Part shown: piece after piece, positions 25,201-34,399 of the stretch | Layout of the letters: each line of letters starts with the position of its first letter | How positions within the stretch are numbered: the first letter of the stretch is position 1 | NCBI GenBank assembly: GCA_027574665.1 | Contig: CM050662.1 | Coordinates: 6,478,501 to 6,542,500 of the forward strand | DNA from: Rhynochetos jubatus | Lineage: Eukaryota > Chordata > Aves > Eurypygiformes > Rhynochetidae | Length of the DNA: 64,000 bases | Direction: 5' to 3' | Notes under the pieces: model-generated | Seen by the model: the letters and a program-made list of their open reading frames with translations, nothing else | Database searches by the model: none | What the model was told of the DNA's origin: nothing | Position numbers and translations under genes: made by a program

Positions 25201-27897
25201 GCTGCAGTAGCCCTCCTTTTGCTTAGGAGCCAGACCAATATATTTTTCTGGGTTTAATACTGCAGGTTCTCCCTCGATTTGCTTCTCTTTCTGTCTCATG
25301 TCTCTCTTGGAGAATAAAGTTCATTTGTGGGTATTGAGTTAATTTTGACTTTTTTTGCCTTATGACAAAGCTTGATAACAAAAGAGGTAAAACGAGGGTG
25401 AAGTTGAAAGTCCACGTGAATAGTCTGAGGCAAATGTATGCAATTAATATTGAAGGGTGAGGGTAAATGAGTACAAATCAGAACCCATAAACAGCACAAA
25501 TTAGCTTTATTTCAAGGGGCTTCTTGATCTACTTCCAACTGTCATAGAACTACAAATCATAAGAAATGGTTGATAGGGATCCACAAACTTGAATTGATGT
25601 ACAGAGATAAAATTTCGGCTTACTGCTGTGGAGCAGAATTATTTTGATTGGGTACCTTCACGGTGTTTATTTTGTCTTCACTGTGAACTAATCAAGATGG
25701 TGAAAACAGTTGCGTGTTAGTCATTTGAATACAGGTTGAAGTATCATACTGGTTTCTGTAGCGACTTGGGATAAGTGTTCATCTAACATAATTAAGCGCT
25801 TATTTAAGCACTATGTTAAGCACTAACACAATTAAATTTTCTTTGGTTCTTGCTCTTATGTCATTAAACCAGTGTTTAATGTTGCTTCCGCTTAATGTTG
25901 CATTTATTTCAGTGAATGGGGAAAACTGAACAATTTTCACATTTTTTACATTTGACTTAATGAAAAGTCAAGTATTTAAGTCTTGGTCTAGTCTTATACT
26001 GAGGTCTGAAGATGAAAGGAACATCTGTTATGTCTTACTGTCTTCGGCTTCTTTACAGTGCTGCCTTGTTGCATATGGATCAAGCAGCATTGTACAGGGC
26101 TATGAAGGCATTGAGTCTTCTCCACAAAATACAAGTGGTTTTCATTTCATTTCACTTTTAGCTGGGTTGTTTCTTTGGCTTAATTACTGAAAATGCTCAC
26201 TTCAGTTGAAACACAAGTGCTATGTCTCTGTAAATTAAGTCCTTTAATTCTTGAGGGTTGCGTGGTTTGTCCTTTTCCCCGAGTATGCTGTTCTAAATTT
26301 TGGAACCGTGTTTTAATTGCGGGTTGTTTGGGTTTGGTCGGGAGTTTTTTCTTCTCAAGACAGTCTGTTCTTTCACAGCTTAATTTTTCAAAGCTGTGTT
26401 AAGCAGTAAAAAGACTTAATCCTTTGCTGTTTTTCTCTTTTTAGAAAATAAACAGAGTTGTTTTTGTTGGCAATTTTTTACGTGTGAATACTTTGTCAAT
26501 GAAGCTTCTTGCATATGCACTGGATTACTGGTCAAAAGGCCAGCTGAAGGCCTTGTTCCTGGAACATGAGGTATGCTGTGGTTCACTTACCTGTATGTAT
26601 TTTTACCATAAATCAAAAATGCATGTGTTGCATAGCTCTCGTGCGATAACCTGAGAACACCAAGAACTCAAACACTGAAAATAAGAGGAAGTTTCTCTTA
26701 CTTCATTGGTTCTCTGGTGACAGCTCTCTGCCAGGGAAGTACTTCAGTCACTTGGCTACATCAGGTCACACTATAGCTATTTGGGGAGGGAAAAGAACAT
26801 GATAAAGTTCAACAGTCCTTCCTTGGTTTTTTGGGTGGCAGCAATAGGCAGTATTGTATTTTAAAAGATTACAGAGAGATCTAAAGCATGGGCCTTTGGA
26901 ATACTTACACTGTTCTCAACTGTGCTTGAGCAGCATCCTGAAAGTCAAGACTGCGTTCAACAAGGACTGCTTTCCTACCTCACAGATACACCTTGAAGTT
27001 GCAGTGAGTTTATGCTCTGGGACTAACCTGCTTTTGGGCAGCTTCTGCAACCTAGATCGGTATGAAATGCTGAGAGTCGACCTGTTTTGGTTAAAATAGA
27101 GGCAACCAGTTTTAATTACAGGTGCAGCAGTTGGGAGACTGTAGCTTCTTGGCAGTGGGCTGGCAATTTTTGTCCTCAATTCGTTGGTCTGCAAATATTA
27201 CAGCAGCACATCTCTTCCCCTTCAGTTGGATCTCACAACGTTTTTCCTGTATCGCTTTTCCTGAGGCTGTCTTGGTCCTAGTGCCTGCAGTAATAGCAGA
27301 ATGGTTCCTTGTTAGTTTTACCCCTTTCAGATTTTTCTTGCATCTGGTCAAATGTAGTTTCCAAACTCTTCTATATTTTGTAGGGAGGGGGTGGGTTCAA
27401 CACAGTAAGTATACACAGTCAAAAATGGTGTTGAAGCATGGACATGAATTCATAAACAATGTGAGGTGAAGGTACAAGTAAGAGATTTCTTATACTAACT
27501 AAGGAGTAGTGTTGCTGTGCATCTTGAAGGTCCTTTGGCAACCAAAATGCACAGCTCTTGTAGCAAAACCAATCCCAACCTGGTTTCTGTGCCTTAGAAG
27601 TCACTGATACGTGTCTTAGAAGTTGTGCAGTCTCTGGAGAGGCTTGAGGTGAATCTCCTAAAGTTAAGCTACATGTGGATGTTTGTTTCACAACACTTTA
27701 AAAAAATTCCTATGATAGTTTATATATTAACAGTGTATGGTGTTCTCTCTGTGGCATTGGTCCACCAGCTGCTTTGTTCTCACGGATTAGTCCAGAATTT
27801 AATACCCTGCTTGAACCTGAAATATTTTTTTGTTTGTTTTGAACAGGGATACTTTGGAGCTGTCGGTGCTCTTCTTGGGCTGCCAAACTTCAGTTGA
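10235..27897 (+). CDS. PANK3: Pantothenate kinase 3, spliced coding region (7 exons)
   Basis: PANK3 is a cytosolic enzyme that phosphorylates pantothenate with ATP, the first and rate-controlling step of coenzyme A synthesis; the family is feedback-inhibited by acetyl-CoA. Coding exons are 10235-10262, 19110-19462, 21256-21509, 22149-22325, 23913-24036, 26445-26570 and 27847-27897. All introns are GT-AG and the phases agree, giving 1,113 nt or 370 residues plus TGA, the same length as human PANK3. The product starts [10 protein letters not shown] and ends GLPNFS, which I recognise as PANK3 rather than PANK1 or PANK2. Key residues are present at human numbering: GMDIGG (15-20) in the nucleotide-binding loop, ATGGG (113-117), catalytic Glu138, NIGSG (189-193) with Ser192, Arg207 and Ala269. 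There is no N-terminal extension of the mitochondrial PANK2 kind. All residues named are intact, so the gene looks functional. Confidence 0.98.
10263..19109 (+). other. PANK3: PANK3 intron 1 (8.8 kb)
   Basis: The intron runs from donor gtaagg to acceptor ttcacag. After the CpG island ends at about 10.5 kb the sequence is AT-rich. I saw no coding exon, RNA gene or clear transposon in it. The one compositional oddity is a C-tract (C7-A-C8) at 18547-18562. The short open frames scattered through it show no recognisable protein. Confidence 0.9.
18547..18562. repeat. C7-A-C8 tract in intron 1
   Basis: An interrupted homopolymer of C, with another C5 run about 20 bases upstream. The minus strand has matching G runs that could form a quadruplex. 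It lies about 550 bp before exon 2. Confidence 0.85.
19110..19462 (+). CDS. PANK3: PANK3 coding exon 2
   Basis: The exon encodes residues 10-127, after an acceptor cttcacag and before a donor gtaggt. It contains the first phosphate-binding loop ([10 protein letters not shown], residues 15-24), the acidic [10 protein letters not shown] stretch, and the glycine-rich ATGGG motif (113-117). Substitutions relative to the human protein as I recall it are conservative (for example DLTIFARRG against DLTLFGRRG). It ends on a complete codon (Thr127), so the next junction is phase 0. Reading on past the donor soon meets a stop, which supports the splice call. Confidence 0.98.
19463..21255 (+). other. 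PANK3: PANK3 intron 2
   Basis: A 1.8 kb phase-0 intron from gtaggt to aacacag. It is AT-rich, and I saw no RNA gene or identifiable repeat in it. Confidence 0.9.
21256..21509 (+). CDS. PANK3: PANK3 coding exon 3
   Basis: The exon encodes residues 128-211 and the first two bases of Ser212. It carries the catalytic glutamate (Glu138, in [10 protein letters not shown]), the substrate-region segment [10 protein letters not shown], the second nucleotide-binding motif NIGSGVS (189-195, with Ser192), and Arg207. The acceptor is ttaacacag and the donor gtaact. The junction completes AG|T = Ser with exon 4. Confidence 0.98.
22149..22325 (+). CDS. PANK3: PANK3 coding exon 4
   Basis: The exon encodes residues 212-270 plus two bases of Ser271. 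It opens with the glycine-rich [10 protein letters not shown] segment and continues through [18 protein letters not shown] and [19 protein letters not shown], which includes Ala269. Acceptor is tttcttag, donor gtaaac. Intron 3, just before it (21510-22148), is 639 bp and holds nothing I recognise. Confidence 0.98.
22326..23912 (+). other. PANK3: PANK3 intron 4
   Basis: A 1.6 kb intron in phase 2. It is AT-rich, with no repeat family or RNA gene recognised by eye. Confidence 0.9.
23913..24036 (+). CDS. PANK3: PANK3 coding exon 5
   Basis: The exon encodes residues 271-312, beginning [20 protein letters not shown] and ending in ARMCAVNE. The acceptor is ctgttacag and the donor gtaaaa. It ends on a complete codon. 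It is the exon just upstream of the intron that hosts mir-103. Confidence 0.98.
24190..24797 (+). mobile_element. Old CR1 LINE 3' fragment (sense +) in intron 5
   Basis: The stretch follows the CR1 3' region in order: a segment like 'acacaagttatagcaaaggg', then 'gctcacaatgacagtggtt', 'gagagagattggaccatgcg', 'ccttggagagtttcaaaac', and finally 'ccctgctttgagcagtgca' before a degenerate '...ggcctccaccag' tail. Each block corresponds to a familiar CR1 block with many substitutions, so the copy is old. The upstream boundary is approximate. It ends about 1.2 kb before the mir-103 hairpin. There is no intact reading frame. Confidence 0.75.
26036..26113 (+). ncRNA. MIR103: microRNA mir-103 precursor
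   Basis: The 78-nt hairpin is in my reading near-identical to human mir-103a-1. The 3p mature strand is at 26083-26105 and starts agcagcattgtacagggc; its seed gcagcau is that of the miR-103/107/15 family. The 5p strand is at 26046-26068 (ggcttctttacagtgctg...), and the loop includes uugcauaugg. Apical UGU and a downstream CNNC (26122-26125, 17 nt after the 3p end) fit Drosha processing signals. It lies in intron 5 of PANK3 on the host strand, as in mammals. Known targets of the family include DICER1 and CAV1, and it modulates insulin sensitivity. In human an antisense miRNA (miR-103b) is annotated at this locus; the sequence here could fold on that strand too, but its expression is unknown. 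Confidence 0.98.
26445..26570 (+). CDS. PANK3: PANK3 coding exon 6
   Basis: The exon encodes residues 313-354 ([15 protein letters not shown] ... LKALFLEHE), the conserved beta strand and helix that pack the C-terminal half of the kinase fold. Acceptor tttttag, donor gtatgc; both ends are phase 0. Intron 6 after it (26571-27846, 1.3 kb) shows no recognisable feature. Confidence 0.98.
27847..27897 (+). CDS. PANK3: PANK3 coding exon 7 (last 16 codons and stop)
   Basis: After acceptor ttttgaacag the exon encodes [16 protein letters not shown] (355-370) and TGA. This is the conserved PANK C-terminus. The same exon continues as the long 3'UTR. Confidence 0.98.
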   Translation, partial: GYFGAVGALLGLPNFS

Positions 27898-29709
27898 GAT
27901 ACCAGATGTCACCACACTGAACTGTTTTCCACGTGAATGACACTTGTTTATGGCAATGGGACCTAAATCTGGAGAGGGGAGAAGAAAATAACAGATTTTC
28001 TGTAACTGTTTTTAGAAGTGATGAGCTACTGAATATTTCCATTATAGGGAAGGGGTTTTCACTCTGTTGGGCATTGAAAAGTGAAACGCTTGGGGATATC
28101 GTTGTTGTTCTTTGGTACATGTAGCCAGTATTGAACTTCTAATACGCAATACATCCTCTGAAAACAAGCTTCCAGAAGAAGGAATGTCAATCCTTTAAGT
28201 GCTCAGTGTGAAAATATTGCAGGTTTACTCCTGAGGCTTTAGGCCCATCAGTTTTGTAAATAATTGATGAATGAAAAATTATTTTCATTAGTTATACTAT
28301 ATTATGAGCACAATAATCCCATGTGTACTTACAGAAAACTTTAAAACCAGTAAGGTACTATCTACAACGTGAGGAAGCGGTAGACAATTGTTCCCACAGT
28401 AAGGATAGTAATTATTTTATTTTTTATGTGTAATGGAAATAATAATAATGGTTTAATTTTCAGTGGGAAGAATAGAAACACAAAAAATAGGCCAAAGCAG
28501 CAGGTTAAGCAGTTGATGTTTTGAAGGCTTTGTGAAGTTATCCCCTTGCCCTCTTCATTTATTTGAAGATGAGCTGGTATTTTGGGAAGATCCCTTCTGC
28601 CTTTGGTTGGATTTGGAAAATAATTTAATGATTAATGAAGGCAGGTTTTGAGGGTTGGTGTTGGTGGTTTTGAGAACATGACTTCCAAAATGTCTTCTGC
28701 TTGATGATGGGAGGGGGTTTGTGGTCTGTCTTGTAAATTCTAACATCATACATCATTATTTGTAAAGGTACCACAGAGCCTGAGAGATCTGAAGAAATCC
28801 TTATAAAATAGACCAAATATGGAACCTCGTAATTCTGATGCTTTGGCTTATTTCTGTGGAGGTTTGGGAAATTGCTGCCCCATCCTACTAACATGAAAGT
28901 GTGATTTCTCCTTAATTTTAGGAGAATTAATCTCAATCTAATTAGGTGTTGAAAAGGAGAGGTTGTTAGCTTGCTTTTGGATTTGGAAGTTTGTTTCTGG
29001 AAGCTGAGGACAGCATCAGAGTTTGTATTGCAGCACCAAACGGACCAATATTTAATGTACTTGCAATATGGAACCGTTCATCAAATTGTGGCCTTGGGAT
29101 ACAAATCCATACTCTGGAACTGATATTGGGTTTTTTCTGTATGCTTTTAAAATTTCCAGTTGTGATTATTGTAATACGTTTTGTCCTGAAGCCAGGGCAT
29201 GGGATCTTAAACTTATAACAATGTTATACAGTCATTCGCTATATGACTTTCCGTGGACTAAAGAGCTACCCAATTTCATGATTCCATTTTAATGTTAAAT
29301 ATTTCCTATAAGTGCATGAGGAGCAACCAGACTAGAACACATTCGTATGTTGGGTTTTAAAGTGTTTTTAAAACTCATTGCTCAAGTGTTCCACAGCATG
29401 GCTGTGTTGTATTCACAGACACCTCCACCTGGTGTGTTAGAAACCTCTGTGTGCTATTTTCAGTCTTCTCTTTCTTTTCTTAAAATTCCATGCCCCATAC
29501 TAACATCATATGTTCTTTTAAAAAAGAATTCTGTCGTCCTGTAAGAATACAGTAACTTTGAGTAGCCGATTCATTAAGCCCAATGCCAAATGCAAATGCA
29601 GTTCCATTATTGTTGATCTTCCTGGGACTCATACTACATTTCCATTGTGCTTGCTTCGATGTTTCATTTTAGGCATAAAAAAAACCCCAAACAAAAATTA
29701 CACTTACAG

Positions 29710-29800
29710 TCATAGACTCACAGCATGGTTTGGGTTGGAGGGGACCTTAAAGATCATCCAGTCCCAACCCCCCCGCCACGGGCAGGGACACCTTCCCTGT
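29710..29800 (-). mobile_element. CR1 LINE 3' end, antisense in the PANK3 3'UTR
   Basis: On the + strand the block reads tcatagactcacagcatggt, then tttgggttggaggggacctt, aaagatcatccagtcccaac, then a C-rich run and gggcagggacacctt. This is the reverse complement of the well-known avian CR1 3' terminus, including the start of the terminal microsatellite. Only about 90 bp remain, the usual 5' truncation of CR1. It matches the consensus I remember well, so it is not among the oldest copies. Confidence 0.9.
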
Positions 29801-32800
29801 CAGACAGGTGATCTAATGCTAAATCAGAGTACTTCAGAAAATAAGTAAATATGGTTTTTATAGAAGGTCTTTAGAAATGCTCTGTACTGTTCCTTTTCAG
29901 TTACAGTTGACCAGAAAGGAACCATCATTTGGCTATTAAGCTTTGTAAAAACTTAATTTTCTGAGTGTTTTAACAGCCTCCTGAAAACTTTGCAAACCAA
30001 CTGTGTGTTTTTCTTGCAAAGTGCGGTACTTTAGGACACATACTACAGCTTGATTAGAAACAGTTCCTTTGGATATATTTATTGCTACTTCTCATTTTGT
30101 GAAAGAGAGCTGCTCTTGAAGCAGTAGTTAGAAGTTACTTCTGTATTTAACCAGAAGCACATGTAGAAGATGATACTTAATGATGGTGGTTAATTTAAAC
30201 CATTGGAAGTTGGTATGGCCTAAGATACAGTTTTAAAGTAAATTGTACAGAGTTACAGAATAAATTAATGGGATAATTCTAGAATAGCTGTACTGTATAG
30301 AAACTACTGTGAGATTCAAAACGTATGTCCTACCTCTTTTTTTACTTCCCTTGAGCTTCTAAGAAAATTCTTTTGCTACTTTTGTCGGCACAACTGTTAC
30401 TTCATCACAAGAGGAACCAGAGAAGTTTTCAAGCCCTACAGTAAAGCCCAGGGGTCCTGCATTTAAGCCATGCCTTTGGGGTTCATCTCATTTTCTCTCA
30501 GCTTGGAACTTGTTACTAGGGTCTGCAGAGATTGACTCTAGCACCAGCAGAAATGCTGGGCATCACAGAGACCTACAAGATAAGCCTTAAAGTTTTTTCA
30601 TCTGAATTCTCTTCTAAATAGGTTGAAAAGGCTTGTTTCTTTGATACAAATCATTGAAGTAGCTTGCTATTTCCTAATTTTCTCTGGTTTTACTTTCATC
30701 CTTGCCATTTCTTTTCCTCAAAGCTAACTGGTTGAAGTGGCTTTAAAGTGAATTGATTTGATGTGATGTGCTGCAGTAGCGAAAACTTGTGGTTTTCTCG
30801 GGGCTACTGTTGTCTTCTCAAGTGGAACCACTTCTCTAGAGGAAAGTTGTGTGATATTTCTTCTTCTAAAGTAACATGTAAAGCTCATTTTGAATGTGTA
30901 GTCATTTTCCACTCAGTCAGCCATGTGAGTGCCTTTTAAGTTTTTCATATAATGCCAGTTTTGCTGGTACTGGGACTTCATCCGGGAGGTTTCCTGACCA
31001 GCGTTGCTTACCAGAGACATAGCAGAATTTTATTGGCCACAGAGGTGATCCCTTCAATCCAGTGCAGCTAGAGGTGCCAGGAAGACAACGTCAGGTTTCT
31101 GGCTTCCTATCCCTGTAGCCTTTGTCTTGAGTTATGCTTTTGCATTTCTTGGTCTCATGCCTCCAGCTTGGTCTTTCTATGTGTTACGCACAGTTTTGTT
31201 GTATGGTTTTTAGTCAGATAAGTGCAAGTTATTTCTGACCAAAGAAGTTTCTTGTTAGATGAAGCTATTCCGAGTTGGTATGGCTGTTAACCACTCCCAC
31301 CTTTCCAGTTCTGCTAGGGGAACTGCAGTTTGAACGAGAAGGCAACAACTTCTGGAGTACATTTTGAACATTCAGCCAGCTGTAACGAACACACACATCC
31401 TCAGCATTCTTTACTGAAGCTAGCAGACTTTTAAGCATAAAAACTTTTTCATTCTTTCAGTAAAGCCTCAGTAAATTTCTGAGTTTGGAGGGAAGCAGCA
31501 CTGATACACTCTGTCGTACAGTTTGGTCCAGATTTTCGAAGGGTGTTCAGATGTCTGACCTGCCTTTTGAAGATCTTTCCCTCTGTGTAGTGTTCTGCAA
31601 GCAGCACCTGCGTGATTCTGCCAACACCTCCATTCATCAGTTGAGAGTTACGGCGTGGAAAGAATGTGAGACCAGGCTGTCCCACTTACTCTCAGCCTGT
31701 ATATTAAGAACAGAAGCTCAGATCTGGCTTTTCATAACGGATTACATATTCCGTCAGTAGTACTGTGAGATCCCGACTTGCACTGGAGGAGTTGGCAGTA
31801 TACGCACAAGGTGATTGTTGCCTTTAAGGGTTGTAATACTCTTTGTCTCTATCTAGTATAGGTCTTCAGGAACTACCTACTTCCAGATAAGTTGCAATAA
31901 ATTCTCATTTCTAAATCTTTGAGTTACAGTGGGATTTTAACACTTGGAACAAATTAAAGTGTCTTTTATCTAGAGCAGATCTGTGCTTCTTAAGGACTAT
32001 ATGGTGTCTTCTGCATTCAGCCATTAACTTACGTTATTGCCGAAATTTACGTTCAACCCATTTTTAAGTATCACTTTCGCTATTCACATTCTGGCTACTG
32101 GATGGCTGTAGTCCTGAGGGAAACAGTTCAGTTGAGTTCAGAACAGGGAAGTGCGGTTCTGTGGAGCTTATCATGGTCAGTTTTTTATCCTGAGCCCGTT
32201 TGCATGCGCAAGGAGATTGATTAGTGCTTTCCTAGCAACAGCGCTTTCTACTTTTTTTTTTTTAATTATGTAGGCTTAAAACCCATGTAATATGCAATAG
32301 AGCTTTGCTTAGGTTAAAAAGTGAACAAAAATCTGTGGGTCAGGTGAGAAGTATTTGTCCCAGACCAGTCAGGTCACAGTGCAGAGCTAGGACCATGCTT
32401 GACACGTGCAGTTACTGTTCTGGTTGGATTCACTTTTCCATTTCCCATTAACGCACAGTCAAAGGGGACAAACAACCATTGTGGATAAAGTGGGTGAATG
32501 AAGTCCTCAGACAAGACCGTGGGAAATGCTTTGTCACAGTATGGAGGGATAATTCCTTGCTTACATTGTTCTCAGCTTTACTGATCTATATTCCAAAAGT
32601 ACATCACCAGTATTGTCAGCTGTGATAAAATTACTAATTCTTTCCGTTTAGAAAAAGCCTGCAAAGAAGCCAGTTTTAGTAGTTTTGTTTACTTCACACA
32701 AGTAAAGCATATGAAGTATTCTTCAAAACACACTTTCTGAAAACGTCTCAAAAGATGCTGTAATATATTTGTAATTATTAATGTGCTAATGGAATATTTT

Positions 32801-33012
32801 TGAGCAGTCCAGGTTTGCCTAACAGAGTGCCAAATCCTGCTCGTTTTAGTCACCTGAGCAGGTGTTTCTTTTAAATGGGCACCGTTTTCAACTACTGAGC
32901 GAGATTTGGCCTCGAGGTCTTCTGCATGGGGCGAACACCATAATGGTACTTGGCATATTCCTGCTGGTGCTACATCACTTGTTGAAAATAAAGATTCTAA
33001 GTAGAAATTGTA

Positions 33013-33018
33013 AATAAA
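33013..33018 (+). terminator. PANK3: Candidate proximal PANK3 poly(A) signal
   Basis: AATAAA, preceded by a second copy at 32987-32992, lies 1.3 kb before the distal signal. It overlaps a UGUAAAUA element (33009-33016), so a Pumilio protein and the cleavage machinery would compete for the same bases. The downstream sequence (cctggtccttttgac) is only mildly GT-rich. Confidence 0.35.
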
Positions 33019-34000
33019 ATATTTATGGCCTGGTCCTTTTGACAGACTTAAATTTTATCATTTGAAAGTATTTTTGGCCTTATTTCAAGTTTCCCTTTTG
33101 GTTTTTTAAGAGTATGTGGACTGTGTGTGTTCATGTGGCGAGTCATTGGCAGGTTTGGCTTCCTGTGCTGCTGTTCCCGTAACATTCCCGTTGTGATACG
33201 GGTGACACTCCGTTGCTGGGTTTCAGTGCTACCCTTCATCCTGTTTTGTCAGTGTAGCGGTTGGAACACACAGCATCAAGTAGAACACGATTGTCATTTG
33301 TTCTTGGCTAAAACTGCAAGAGAATCAGCCGTTACTGTAAGCATTTGGGGAAGTGGCTGCAAATGCAAAAATACCCATTTAAAATAATTTTAAAGGCCAA
33401 ATCTGTTGATGAGTCTTGCCTATAGAATCAACTGGACTGTGGTCTATCAGTTGCTAATCTTTGCTGTACATCGCTAGCATTTCACAGTACTAGCATCCGT
33501 TTAAGAACACTGTAAATACAGGCTGTAGGAGGAATTACATTTGTTTCAGATTGTGCATTACAAAGGAATTATAAAACTAGTGGGTTAGTATTTTGAGACA
33601 TTAAATTACGACATCTAGAACATGAAGATCAGTGTGATACTATAGCGATAGGGTATAGAGGGCTTTTGATAATCTGCACTTTTTTTTGCATTTCTGAATT
33701 TTGGCATTTGAGTATTTAATTTTCCATCTACTGTCTCGTCATATGCAGGCCTTCCCATCACCAGTTGCTGTCTTCAGACATTTGTTTTAGTTAGCAAAAC
33801 GGACAGGCAAATTGTAAACCCTTGTAGGATGGGAGTTCTCCGAAGAGCCATTTGGTTAAGTTGCCTTATTCTATTACATTGCACTCATGTTACGTCTCCA
33901 CTTCCTTGTTTCCTGTTCAGACACTGAAGATGTGATGTAAAAATATGTGCTACAAATTTTTATTCATAAATTACTGATTGATACCTTTGTGTCACCTGTT

Positions 34001-34057
34001 AATACAGCTCTTGTAAATGATACCTGTATGGCATCTGTAATACAGCTCTTGTAAATG
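34001..34057 (+). repeat. Short tandem duplication in the PANK3 3'UTR
   Basis: aatacagctcttgtaaatg occurs at 34001-34019 and again, unchanged, at 34039-34057, with similar flanking words (acctgtt / catctgt). The period is 38 bp and there are two copies. Confidence 0.9.
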
Positions 34058-34344
34058 GTTTAAATTATTTTCCTTTTTATAGATTCTCGTTACTAAATGT
34101 ACAGATTAGATCCCTTTAATATGTCACTGAGTGATTTGATTGGGGCCCAAATATGACCAATGCTGTCATTCATCCCATCCAAACTGTAAATAATTCTTTA
34201 CTGCTTGTTTGCATGAAGTTTGGATTTAATTTAATTTGTCATCACCCAACTCCTCTCTGACGGGCCTACTTTTTACAGTTTGTTTTCCTGGTTTTATTAC
34301 CATTTGTTCTGTATGAATGTTCAAACAGTACTTTGTCTTTTCCT

Positions 34345-34350
34345 AATAAA
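34345..34350 (+). terminator. PANK3: Probable distal PANK3 poly(A) signal
   Basis: AATAAA in the context cctaataaataattt is followed within about 20-60 nt by GT-rich sequence. It closes an AT-rich block, after which base composition becomes GC-richer. It is the best-placed of several AATAAA copies, but use of each is untested. Confidence 0.65.
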
Positions 34351-34399
34351 TAATTTGAGATTGTTCATTGTTTGCCTACATCTGTGGGTTCGGGGGAGG

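Larger units (their letters stand above)
24037..26444 (+). other. PANK3: PANK3 intron 5, host intron of mir-103
   Basis: A 2.4 kb phase-0 intron containing an old CR1 LINE fragment (about 24.2-24.8 kb) and, 331 bp before the next exon, the mir-103 hairpin. The miRNA is on the same strand as the host and so is probably cut from the PANK3 pre-mRNA. Splicing and Drosha cleavage use the same intron. Confidence 0.92.
27898..34370 (+). other. PANK3: PANK3 3' untranslated region (about 6.4 kb)
   Basis: The end is inferred from a poly(A) signal AATAAA at 34345-34350 followed by GT-rich sequence (ttgttcattgtttgcc, then ctgggtgtgg). Earlier AATAAA copies at 30259, 31896, 32987 and 33013 could give shorter forms. 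The UTR holds four exact Pumilio-type UGUAAAUA sites (28255, 33009, 33511, 34185), an antisense CR1 fragment (29710-29800) and a 38-bp-period duplication near 34.0 kb. A long 3'UTR is usual for vertebrate PANK3. That the whole stretch is transcribed is inference; no open frame in it resembles a protein. Confidence 0.7.
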
